A stretch of 10,396 nucleotides of DNA from positions 1-10,396 of the forward strand of contig CALAIJ010000279.1 in the NCBI GenBank assembly GCA_937923365.1. Direction: 5' to 3'. A program made the position numbers and the translations under genes. This document shows positions 1 through 6,742 of this stretch, one piece after another; the first letter of the stretch is position 1, and each line of letters begins with the position of its first letter. The stretch is from an uncultured Sulfitobacter sp. Its GTDB lineage: Bacteria > Pseudomonadota > Alphaproteobacteria > Rhodobacterales > Rhodobacteraceae. The notes below the pieces were generated by a model. It had not been told where the DNA came from. It was given only the letters and a program-made list of their open reading frames with translations, and did not search any database.

Positions 1-2
1 GG

Positions 3-92
3 TGGCGGACAGACAGGGATTCGAACCCTGGAGACGGTCTCCCGCCTACACACTTTCCAGGCGTGCGCCTTCGACCACTCGGCCACCTGTCC
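3..92 (-). tRNA. tRNA-Ser (anticodon GGA)
   Basis: This is a complete class II (long variable arm) tRNA read on the minus strand. The acceptor stem pairs GGACAGG at the 5' end with TCTGTCC at the 3' end, with one G-U pair at the base. The discriminator is G and the CCA is genome-encoded, ending at position 3. The anticodon arm pairs CACGC with GTGTG around the loop CTGGAAA. The anticodon GGA (positions 56-58) reads the serine codons UCC and UCU. The T arm has the usual GGTTCGAATCC core, and the extra arm is long, as expected for serine tRNAs. Coordinates include the CCA; without it the gene starts at 6. It is transcribed away from the methyltransferase gene to its right. Confidence 0.96.
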
Positions 93-103
93 GTGAGGGG
101 CGT

Positions 104-131
104 TTTATCCCTCGTCTGCGTGGGTTTGCAA
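104..131 (-). promoter_or_regulatory. Candidate promoter of the tRNA-Ser gene
   Basis: On the minus strand a TTGCAA box (126-131) and a GATAAA box (104-109) are separated by 16 nt. Each matches the sigma-70 consensus at 4 of 6 positions. The -10 box ends about a dozen bases before the tRNA 5' end, which fits the short leaders common for tRNA genes. This is pattern matching by eye, and alphaproteobacterial promoters are degenerate. Confidence 0.4.
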
Positions 132-155
132 CCCCCAAATCGCGGGTTCTTTAAC

Positions 156-192
156 GCCTGCGCGGGCTGACAGAATTATCTCGCGCGCAGGC
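156..192. repeat. Inverted repeat in the divergent tRNA-Ser/methyltransferase intergenic region
   Basis: The arm GCCTGCGCG (156-164) is perfectly complementary to CGCGCAGGC (184-192), a 9-bp stem with a 19-nt loop. It lies upstream of both divergent genes, so it is badly placed to terminate either one. The right arm is followed by ATTGTTTT on the plus strand, so a weak terminator facing the methyltransferase gene, or an operator, are both possible. In GC-rich DNA a 9-bp match could also arise by chance. Confidence 0.35.
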
Positions 193-223
193 ATTGTTTT
201 GCTAAGCTAAATGCAGTCACGCT

Positions 224-228
224 GGGAG
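224..228 (+). promoter_or_regulatory. Ribosome binding site of the methyltransferase gene
   Basis: GGGAG lies 7 nt before the ATG at 236. This supports that start codon. Confidence 0.6.
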
Positions 229-235
229 CATTTCG

Positions 236-1063
236 ATGACAGCCAACATCAAGACCATGCAGCTTTACCCTCAGGCTGAGCGGATCTATGCGGAGCTTGA
301 AGCACTCGGGTACGGCGGGGCGCGCCCTGTGCCTCTCGACGTGCTCAACCAGTTCGACCAGTTGCACTATCACGGTGTCGAGGCGCTGGATGCAGCAATT
401 ACTGCCACAGGCATGAAAGCTGGCGACCGCGTGCTGGAGGTCGGTTCGGGCTGGGGCGGGTGTGCGCGCTATCTGGCGGCAACAAGCGGTGCGCATGTTA
501 CGGCGGTTGAACTGCAAGACGATTATCATTCCGTCGGAGAAGACCTTACGGTCCGTGCGGGGCTTGAGGGTCAGGTCACCCATGTGAACGCGGATTTCCT
601 GACGCTGGATGTGGCGCAAGCGGGCTATGCCCATGTGGTCAGCTGGCTTGCCCTCTTTCATATCCCCGAACGCGCCACATACCTGGGCAAAATCGCGCAA
701 GCCTTGCCGAAGGGCGGGATGTTCTATGCAGAGGATCTTTACGCCCTCAGCGCCCCTGCTCCGGCGGATCGTGCGGATTTCCAGCAGCACCTTTTTCCCA
801 ACTCGCTGGTGGACAAGCAGGCCTACTTGTCGACCTTGCAAGACGCAGGCTTTGAGGTGGTCGAGATGGCGGATATGACCCAAGACTGGACCGACTTTAC
901 AGCCACAAGGCTTGCGGCCTTCCGTGCGGGCCGTGAAACATATGCCCACTTGCACGGCTCGCAAGGCTACGACACGATCGAGACTTTCTATACCAAGATG
1001 CACGGGTTCTTTGCAGACGGGTTGGTGGGTGGTATCCGCTTTGCCGCCAAACGGTTGGGCTGA
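236..1063 (+). CDS. Class I SAM-dependent methyltransferase, substrate unknown
   Basis: This 275-residue protein has a Rossmann-type methyltransferase core and probably acts in the cytoplasm on a small molecule or lipid. Visible landmarks are the SAM-binding glycine-rich motif I VLEVGSGWGG (residues 66-75), the acidic end of strand 2 in VTAVEL (E92), a VNAD motif (117-120) likely contacting the adenine, and the strand-4/5 region SWLALFHIPERATYL and GGMFYAEDLY. An N-terminal segment of about 60 residues with DQLHYHG resembles the cap of small-molecule N-methyltransferases, but I cannot assign a substrate. No signal peptide or membrane segment is seen. The ATG at 236 is supported by GGGAG 7 nt upstream. 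It is the only plus-strand gene here and stops 2 nt before the end of convergent alaX. It could act on sarcosine- or phosphoethanolamine-like amines, but that is a guess. Confidence 0.85.
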   Translation: MTANIKTMQLYPQAERIYAELEALGYGGARPVPLDVLNQFDQLHYHGVEALDAAITATGMKAGDRVLEVGSGWGGCARYLAATSGAHVTAVELQDDYHSVGEDLTVRAGLEGQVTHVNADFLTLDVAQAGYAHVVSWLALFHIPERATYLGKIAQALPKGGMFYAEDLYALSAPAPADRADFQQHLFPNSLVDKQAYLSTLQDAGFEVVEMADMTQDWTDFTATRLAAFRAGRETYAHLHGSQGYDTIETFYTKMHGFFADGLVGGIRFAAKRLG

Positions 1064-1065
1064 CC

Positions 1066-1785
1066 CTAACTGTCGAGGTGCAAATACACCCGACGGTTCT
1101 GACGGCCCTTGTTTTCGATCTTGCCCAGACGCAAAGCGCCGATCTCTCCGGTGCGGGCAACATGGGTGCCACCACAGGGTTGCAGATCGATCCAGTCATC
1201 TGCCTCGCCGATGCGCACAAGACGGATGTCTCCACCACTGCGGGGCGGTTTGACGGCCATGGTCTTGACCAGCTCCGGCGTCGCGTCCAGTTCGGCGGCC
1301 GTGATCCAGCCGTCCGAGACGCGCGCGTCCAGTGAAACATAGTCGTTCAGCATCTGCTCAAGCGCGGCCTTGTCCTGCGGTGCCTCTGGCATATCGAAAT
1401 CGAGCCGTCCGTGTCGCGCCGAAATCTGGCCGCCTGTCACCCCAAAGGGGATGACCACGGACAGCAAATGCAGCGCCGTGTGCACCCGCATGTGGCCAAA
1501 GCGGCGGTCCCAGTCGATGCTTTGCGTGACATGGGCACCGACGGGCGGCAGGGGCTTGGGCTCGGACGGGACCAGCACGATGTCCTCGCCATGCCCTTTG
1601 ACGGCGGTGGCAATGCTCAGGTCCTGGCCGTCCCATTCCAGCCGCCCTGAATCCCCCGGTTGACCCCCGCCTGTGGCGTAGAACAGGCTCGCGTCCAGCA
1701 CGAGGCCCCCTTCTTCGGTGTGGCGGGTGACGCGGGCCTTGGCCTCGCGCTGGTAGGCGTCTTTGCGGAACAAAAGCTCGGTCAT
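1066..1785 (-). CDS. alaX: Alanyl-tRNA editing protein AlaX (trans-editing hydrolase)
   Basis: This 239-residue protein is a stand-alone relative of the alanyl-tRNA synthetase editing domain. The family hydrolyses Ser-tRNA-Ala (some members also Gly-tRNA-Ala), preventing serine misincorporation at alanine codons in the cytoplasm. The zinc ligands of the family are all visible: HTALH (H102, H106) and CGGTH (C204, H208). The N-terminal beta-barrel part is present and carries the GGGQPGD motif (residues 39-45). The length and this N-terminal part point to the medium AlaX-M class rather than the short AlaX-S class. The ATG (1783-1785) overlaps the TGA of the upstream channel gene in an ATGA arrangement, with AGAAGGG (1792-1798) as ribosome binding site, so translational coupling is likely. 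It is the last gene of the minus-strand cluster; no terminator is visible before the convergent gene. Confidence 0.93.
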   Translation of the reverse strand: MTELLFRKDAYQREAKARVTRHTEEGGLVLDASLFYATGGGQPGDSGRLEWDGQDLSIATAVKGHGEDIVLVPSEPKPLPPVGAHVTQSIDWDRRFGHMRVHTALHLLSVVIPFGVTGGQISARHGRLDFDMPEAPQDKAALEQMLNDYVSLDARVSDGWITAAELDATPELVKTMAVKPPRSGGDIRLVRIGEADDWIDLQPCGGTHVARTGEIGALRLGKIENKGRQNRRVYLHLDS

Positions 1786-4103
1786 GTCTGGCCCTTCTGT
1801 GCAGGAACAAGCGCTTCGGGGTTGCGCAGCCAGAGGTCGCGTTGTGCGAAGGGTACTTCGATCCCTTCCTCTTGGAACCGCGCGGCGATGGCGTGGTTGA
1901 TGTCGCTTTTCACCACCATCATCCAGTTCACATCGCGCAGGAACAGGCGGATTTCAAACTCCAGCGCGTCCGCCCCGAAATTGAGGAAAAAGACGTTTGG
2001 CGGCGGGCTGGCGAGTGCCATGGGCTGCTCTGCCGCGATCTCTCGCAGGATGCCTTCGACCCGCTTGGTATCGGTGCCATAGGCCACTCCGACGGGCACG
2101 ATCAGACGCCCCACAGTGTTGCCACGGGTAAAGTTGGTCACTGTCCCCGTCACCAGATCGGCATTGGGCACGATGACATCGGTGCGGTCAAAGGTCTCGA
2201 TCCGTGTCGAGCGGACCGAGATATCGCGCACATAGCCCATCTGGCCGCCGACCTCGATCCAGTCACCCTCTGATATGGGGCGCTCGATCAGCAGGATGAT
2301 GCCAGAGACAAAGTTCGACACGATAGTCTGCAAGCCAAAGCCGATGCCCACGGACAAGGCACCCGCCACAATGGCAAGCGAGCTGAGGTCAATGCCCGCA
2401 GCCGTAATCGCGGCCAATGCCGCAAGGAAAATGCCGACGTAGCCCAGACCAGAGACCACGGCGTTCTGGCCGCCGATATCCATCTTGGTCTTTGGCAACA
2501 CATTGGTGCGCAAGGACGATTGCAACAGCCGCGTGATCATGTAGCCCAGCGTGAACACCACAGCAAAGGTCATGAAAATTGCAGGCGAAATGCGCGTATC
2601 GCCAATCGCAAAGCCGCGCCCGATGGCAGTCCAAAGCTCCGTCAGGTCGGTCACGCGCGCGCCCCAAGCGAGCGCTATGAGCGGTGAGATCACCACGAGC
2701 AGGATGATCCCGACCAATGCGGGCACCAAGGCTTCGCGGGCCTGAATACCCTGATGGGTGATCGCACCGTAGACATCCGCTGCAAAGCGCTGCAACGCCA
2801 TCACCAGACCAAGCAGCACCAACGTCAGCACGTAAGGGGTAAAGAGCGCGCCTGCGGCCTCAAAATAGCCCACAGCGGCCATAAGGGGGGCGACAATGGC
2901 CACGGCGACGGCACCGGTGCCCAACCAGCGGACAATGCGGCGCAAGGTGGAGCGGCGCACGTCTTCGGCTTCTTCTTCCGTGGGCACATCGCGATAGGCG
3001 CGCAACAAACGGCCAATACGGAATAGCGGGAAAGCTGCCAGCAGCAGCACAGGAAAGCTCAGCACCGCGACGGAGTTTTCGGAAGGCGACCCTGCCTCCA
3101 GCACCGCGACGACCAGAATACCGATGGCCAGCACAAAGGTCAGCACACTGACGTAGAAGCGCACGGCTTTGCGCGCCTGAGGCTCCAGCAGGATCAGCGC
3201 TTCGTCGTCGTCTTTGGAAAAGACACGATCTGCAACCCAGCGATACCCCAGCATGATCCCGCTGAGGACCGCGATGGTGGCAAGGATTTCGTTGCCCTTG
3301 GGACCAAAAAGTTCAGCGGTGATGGCGGCCAGGACCAGCAAAGCCACACCCGCAAAGGGCAAGGCGATGCGCAACAGCGAGACGACAAAACGCCAGATGC
3401 CAAATCCCCGCGCGCCCAAGCTGCGCAACTGCCCCACGATCCGCTGCGACCACGTGCGCCCGCGCAGGATCAGCAAGATACCCAGCAAAGCGAGCACCGT
3501 TGCGATGGGCAGGGTTTCGGCCAGATCACTGCCTGTACGGCTTGCGCGCGCCTCGGCGTTTTCGCGCCAGATGCTTTTGGCTGACGTGACCAGATCAGAC
3601 CACGCAGGCGCCCATGTGCCCGGGATCAGGGGCGAACGCCCTACGGTCAGCAAGCGTCGCGTTTCGCGCGCGCGCAAAACCTTGTCGATCTGGTCGATCA
3701 ACGCGTCAGCACGCAGGAACTCCGCCTCTGCCCGCTGGACAGGGGCCAGGAGTTGCGACAACTGCCCGTTCAATTCTGCGCGGCGGGCGGCCACTTCGGT
3801 GGGTTCTGTGGCCCCGTCCCCTTCGGGAGGCGCGCCAAGGGCTGCAATCTGCTGACGCAGGATTGTGATGCGCTCAGAGTTGCTGCCACGCAGCGTGTCA
3901 AACTCGCTGCGGAATTCCGAGACCCGCTTGCGGTAGGCCTCAAACCCCTTGTTGCTGCTGGAGCCGACCTCGACCGCGTCCTGAACTGTGCTGGCAAAGC
4001 TGCCCCAACGCTCGAACACATCAGACGGCAGGGATTGCGCCCAGACGCCCAATGACAGCCAAAGGGTTGCAAGAATGCTAAAGGTCAGGCGGGACAGTCG
4101 CAT
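1782..4103 (-). CDS. MscS-family mechanosensitive ion channel with N-terminal DUF3772-type region
   Basis: This 773-residue inner-membrane protein should act as a pressure-release channel. Residues 1-22 look like a signal peptide (MRLSRL, then a hydrophobic stretch ending VWA). A charged helical periplasmic region follows (about 30-150), with a DUF3772-like segment near 120-175 (SPLIPGTWAPAW). Roughly ten hydrophobic segments lie between 198 and 570. The MscS pore helix is at about 574-605 (GALSVGIGFGLQ, SNFVSG), followed by the beta domain with RPISEGDWIEVGG and the conserved VPN (P646, N647), then an alpha/beta C-terminus. E. coli MscS is far shorter (286 residues); this size fits the long alphaproteobacterial members. 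The frame is open to 4154, but the ATG at 4103 is chosen because it gives a signal peptide, has GAAGAGG upstream and overlaps the cysK stop by 1 nt (TGATG). Gating properties cannot be judged from sequence. Confidence 0.9.
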   Translation of the reverse strand: MRLSRLTFSILATLWLSLGVWAQSLPSDVFERWGSFASTVQDAVEVGSSSNKGFEAYRKRVSEFRSEFDTLRGSNSERITILRQQIAALGAPPEGDGATEPTEVAARRAELNGQLSQLLAPVQRAEAEFLRADALIDQIDKVLRARETRRLLTVGRSPLIPGTWAPAWSDLVTSAKSIWRENAEARASRTGSDLAETLPIATVLALLGILLILRGRTWSQRIVGQLRSLGARGFGIWRFVVSLLRIALPFAGVALLVLAAITAELFGPKGNEILATIAVLSGIMLGYRWVADRVFSKDDDEALILLEPQARKAVRFYVSVLTFVLAIGILVVAVLEAGSPSENSVAVLSFPVLLLAAFPLFRIGRLLRAYRDVPTEEEAEDVRRSTLRRIVRWLGTGAVAVAIVAPLMAAVGYFEAAGALFTPYVLTLVLLGLVMALQRFAADVYGAITHQGIQAREALVPALVGIILLVVISPLIALAWGARVTDLTELWTAIGRGFAIGDTRISPAIFMTFAVVFTLGYMITRLLQSSLRTNVLPKTKMDIGGQNAVVSGLGYVGIFLAALAAITAAGIDLSSLAIVAGALSVGIGFGLQTIVSNFVSGIILLIERPISEGDWIEVGGQMGYVRDISVRSTRIETFDRTDVIVPNADLVTGTVTNFTRGNTVGRLIVPVGVAYGTDTKRVEGILREIAAEQPMALASPPPNVFFLNFGADALEFEIRLFLRDVNWMMVVKSDINHAIAARFQEEGIEVPFAQRDLWLRNPEALVPAQKGQT

Positions 4104-5131
4104 CAGACCTCTTCGAAAACAGCAGGAATGTCGGCGGCTTCTTTGGTCAGCCAATCAGGCGTCGGCAGACCTTTTTCGCGCAGGAAATCAGGGTTGAACA
4201 GCTTGGACTGATACCGCGTGCCAAAGTCGCACAGGATGGTCACGATGGTATGCCCCGGCCCCATCTCGCGGGCCATTTGCATTGCGCCTGCGACGTTCAC
4301 GCCGCTGGAGCCGCCAAGGCAGAGCCCCTCATGGGTCAGCAGGTCAAAGACCACGGGCAGCGCTTCCTCATCAGGGACGCGGTAGACCATATCGGGGGTG
4401 AAGCCTTCCAGATTGGCCGTGACACGCCCCTGCCCGATGCCCTCGGTGATCGAGTTGCCGCCCGGATCTTCACCAGTGTAGATTTTTGTCATGCCAGAGC
4501 CACCCGGGTCAGAGAGCGCCACTTTCACGCCTTTGGGCTGCAGATACATACCCATCCCCGCAAGCGTCCCGCCCGTGCCGATGGCGCAGGTGAAGCCGTC
4601 GATCTTGCCGCCGGTCTGCTCCCAGACCTCGGGCCCTGTCCCTTCGATATGGGCCTGACGGTTTGCGATGTTGTCAAACTGATTGGCCCAGATCACGCCC
4701 TCATTGGTCTCGCGCGCCATGTGCTGAGCGAGGCGTTCGGAATAGCGGATGTAGTTGTTGGGATTGCTGTAGGGGGCGGCAGGCACCTGCACCAGCTCCG
4801 CACCCGCAAGGCGCAACATCTCTTTTTTCTCTTCGGACTGCGTCTCGGGGATCACGATCACGGTTTTGAAGCCCATGGACGCGCCAACCAGCGCCAGACC
4901 GATGCCCGTATTGCCCGCCGTGCCTTCGACAATGGTGCCGCCGGGTTTCAACGTGCCTTTGGCAATCGCATCGCGGATGATGAACAGGGCAGCGCGGTCT
5001 TTGACGGACTGGCCGGGGTTCATGAACTCCGCCTTGCCGTAGATATCGCATCCGGTCTCTTCGGAGGCCTTTTTGAGGCGAATAAGCGGTGTGTTCCCAA
5101 TGGCCTCGGCCAGATCAGATGCAACGTGCAT
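4103..5131 (-). CDS. cysK: Cysteine synthase A (O-acetylserine sulfhydrylase)
   Basis: This 342-residue cytoplasmic PLP enzyme of fold type II makes L-cysteine from O-acetylserine and sulfide. The PLP lysine is K44 in NPGQSVKDR (residues 38-46). The substrate loop is TAGNTG (71-76), where many CysK proteins have TSGNTG. The phosphate-binding loop is GTGGTLAG (185-192), and GGSSGVN (273-279) provides the serine near the pyridine nitrogen. Full length is slightly above the usual 310-325 residues. The start ATG is followed by the typical DLAEAIGNTPLIRL opening. It sits 24 nt after trgB and overlaps the channel gene by 1 nt. The trgA-trgB-cysK order matches the tellurite-resistance locus described in R. 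sphaeroides, where cysK contributes to resistance. A cystathionine beta-synthase-like activity is possible but less likely. Confidence 0.94.
   Translation of the reverse strand: MHVASDLAEAIGNTPLIRLKKASEETGCDIYGKAEFMNPGQSVKDRAALFIIRDAIAKGTLKPGGTIVEGTAGNTGIGLALVGASMGFKTVIVIPETQSEEKKEMLRLAGAELVQVPAAPYSNPNNYIRYSERLAQHMARETNEGVIWANQFDNIANRQAHIEGTGPEVWEQTGGKIDGFTCAIGTGGTLAGMGMYLQPKGVKVALSDPGGSGMTKIYTGEDPGGNSITEGIGQGRVTANLEGFTPDMVYRVPDEEALPVVFDLLTHEGLCLGGSSGVNVAGAMQMAREMGPGHTIVTILCDFGTRYQSKLFNPDFLREKGLPTPDWLTKEAADIPAVFEEV
4108..4114 (-). promoter_or_regulatory. Ribosome binding site that fixes the channel gene start
   Basis: GAAGAGG on the minus strand lies 4 nt before the ATG at 4103 and inside the end of cysK. 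It favours this start over the in-frame alternative at 4154, which lies further inside cysK and would add 17 polar residues in front of the signal peptide. Confidence 0.6.
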
Positions 5132-5155
5132 GGCAGTCCCCAGTTTTGTGCTTGT

Positions 5156-6280
5156 TCAAGCTCTAACTGGCCCCTGCCCTGATCTCAAGCGGCTCCGGCG
5201 GCGTGCAAGCGATAATGCGGCGATAACCAGCGGCGCATTGGCGGCAGATTGGGTGTCGACAAGGTCCATCAGCGCCTCGAAACTGAACAGATGGCTGCGG
5301 ATATCCTCGCCTTCGTCTTCCAGCCCGCCTGCGCCTGCCACGTCGTCGGGCAGATCAGCAATGGCAAGGTAGATGTAGTAGTATCCGGTGGAATTACCGG
5401 GGGACGGATAAACCTCGGCAATCTTTTCAAGCGATTGCAGCGTGATGCCGGCCTCTTCCACCGCCTCGCGGCGGGCAGAGGTTTCGGGGTCTTCGCCTGC
5501 ATCAATCAGCCCTGCAATGGGTTCCAGTTGCCATCGGTCAGGGTCGCCGCGCAGCAGCGGGCCCATGCGGACCTGCTCGACCAGTAAGACGCGGTCGCGG
5601 ACCGGATCGTAGGGCAACACAATCGCGGCATCCGACGAGATCAGCACAGCGCGATCCAGTGTTTCGCTCATGGAGCCGTCATAGCGTTCATGGCGCAACA
5701 GCACCTCGTCCATGGCAAAGAACGACGCGTAGGCTGGTGTGATCTGCGCAATATCGACCTTGCCCTGAAAGGTCGGCTGCGCCCGCGAGGTTTGCGCCGC
5801 ACGGGCCTTGGCCGAGGCGCGGTCGCGAATGCGCGGCAGGATCGCTCCTACCTCGTCGCGGGTCTTGTGCCCCATCAGACGCATGACTTCGGCCGCTGCA
5901 AAGTTGTTCATCACACCGTGCGCGGTGATCCACTCCTCAAGCGCCCAGTCACGGGTGGGTGTCCAGCGTCCGGGCTGTGACATGTAGACCTGCGCCTGCG
6001 CGCCGCTTTGCAAGGTGACGGGCACCAGATCATAGTCGAAACCACCTTCGTAGTAATCGAGCCGCGCCAGATCATCCTGCGTGAGGCCCTTGACCAAAAG
6101 TCCATTGGCCTGTGCGGTCTCATCGGTAAAGATCGTGGGAAAAGGCCCTTCGGCGACCCCTGTGACGCGGTACCCGTCCAGAACATCCCGCGTCAGGTCG
6201 ATGGTGTCCGCGGCACGGCCCAAGACGATTTCCAACAAGGGAATATGGCGCAAGGTGCCGTAGAAAAACAGGTTTTTCAT
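5156..6280 (-). CDS. trgB: TrgB: gamma-glutamylcyclotransferase-like domain fused to an ADP-ribose-pyrophosphatase-type NUDIX domain
   Basis: This 374-residue protein has two enzyme-like domains. Residues 1-115 form an AIG2/GGCT fold with the ligand-loop motif FYGTL (6-10) and LDYYEGGFDYDLVPV, in which E78 is the expected catalytic acid. A linker of about 70 residues follows. Residues 195-355 form a NUDIX domain with a complete box at 257-279 (G257, E263, REAVEEAGI) and a proline at 294 about 16 residues downstream, as in ADP-ribose hydrolases. The family is known as the tellurite resistance protein TrgB; the real substrates are not known to me. The frame extends to a TTG at 6307 inside trgA, but the ATG at 6280 is preferred because it starts directly on the MKNLFFYGTL strand and lies 4 nt after the trgA stop. 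No strong ribosome site is seen, so reinitiation after trgA is likely. Confidence 0.9.
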   Translation of the reverse strand: MKNLFFYGTLRHIPLLEIVLGRAADTIDLTRDVLDGYRVTGVAEGPFPTIFTDETAQANGLLVKGLTQDDLARLDYYEGGFDYDLVPVTLQSGAQAQVYMSQPGRWTPTRDWALEEWITAHGVMNNFAAAEVMRLMGHKTRDEVGAILPRIRDRASAKARAAQTSRAQPTFQGKVDIAQITPAYASFFAMDEVLLRHERYDGSMSETLDRAVLISSDAAIVLPYDPVRDRVLLVEQVRMGPLLRGDPDRWQLEPIAGLIDAGEDPETSARREAVEEAGITLQSLEKIAEVYPSPGNSTGYYYIYLAIADLPDDVAGAGGLEDEGEDIRSHLFSFEALMDLVDTQSAANAPLVIAALSLARRRSRLRSGQGPVRA

Positions 6281-6284
6281 GGCA

Positions 6285-6725
6285 TCAGCGCCAACGCCTG
6301 CCCGCAAACTCCGTCAGGACGCCACTGATAACGGCGGCAATCACAGCCACAATCAGAAACTCTTTGGTGGCGATCATCCACGCCCATTCTGCACCGATCT
6401 CGAACACGGCTGTGATTGCCTCAAAGACGTCATCATAGCGGTTGCGCATGGCAAGGCGCGTCATCTCGTTGCAGGACTGCACGAACAGCGCCCAGAGGAT
6501 CAGGACAAAGACGCCCGTCAGACCATTGTTGATGGCAGAGGCCCCGCCGCGTCCGACACGCGGTCCCATGATGATCCAGCCTGCGAGCAGCCCAAGAACA
6601 ATATTGACAGGGATGAAATAGCCAAAGTCCGTGCTGTCGGGCATCAGCGGCATCACGATCAGCGACAACACATAGCCTGTCACCGCCAGACAAACGGCGG
6701 CCATCAATCTTGCAGCGGTGGGCAT
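6285..6725 (-). CDS. trgA: TrgA-family inner-membrane protein (tellurite resistance)
   Basis: This 146-residue hydrophobic protein has about four membrane segments (near residues 8-28, 36-54, 66-83 and 119-139). A short amphipathic stretch lies between the third and fourth segments (EMTRLAMRNRYDDVFEA), and the C-terminus is basic (GRRWR). No catalytic motif is seen. Identification as TrgA rests on size, topology, family resemblance and above all its position in front of trgB and cysK, as in the R. sphaeroides tellurite locus. The biochemical role is unknown; transport or membrane protection are guesses. AAAGGA (6734-6739) sits 8 nt before the ATG, a good ribosome site. The gene starts 17 nt after the CFA-family gene and ends 4 nt before trgB, so it is very likely co-transcribed with both. 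Confidence 0.82.
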   Translation of the reverse strand: MPTAARLMAAVCLAVTGYVLSLIVMPLMPDSTDFGYFIPVNIVLGLLAGWIIMGPRVGRGGASAINNGLTGVFVLILWALFVQSCNEMTRLAMRNRYDDVFEAITAVFEIGAEWAWMIATKEFLIVAVIAAVISGVLTEFAGRRWR

Positions 6726-6733
6726 GGGCGAAA

Positions 6734-6739
6734 TCCTTT
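6734..6739 (-). promoter_or_regulatory. Ribosome binding site of trgA
   Basis: AAAGGA on the minus strand lies 8 nt before the trgA ATG. It occupies most of the 17-nt gap after the CFA-family gene, leaving no room for a separate promoter or terminator. Confidence 0.6.
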
Positions 6740-6742
6740 AAG

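Noticed and set aside
176..1003. 275-residue minus-strand open frame opposite the methyltransferase gene
   Set aside because: It lies opposite a gene with clear SAM-binding motifs and a good ribosome site. The translation has no recognisable domain, and it is a typical GC-rich antisense shadow.
3214..3855. 213-residue plus-strand open frame opposite the channel gene
   Set aside because: Low-complexity Arg/Ser/Ala composition and no motif; the opposite strand encodes a coherent membrane protein.
4104..4154. N-terminal extension of the channel protein from a start at 4154
   Set aside because: The extra 17 residues are polar and would precede the signal peptide, whereas the ATG at 4103 has a ribosome site and the TGATG overlap.
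4250..5182. 310-residue plus-strand open frame opposite cysK
   Set aside because: It mirrors the cysK codons, has many His/Arg runs typical of antisense translation and no domain; cysK explains the DNA fully.
6281..6307. TTG start of trgB at 6307
   Set aside because: It would overlap trgA and add residues before the MKNLFFYGTL opening of the domain; the ATG at 6280 is the natural family start.
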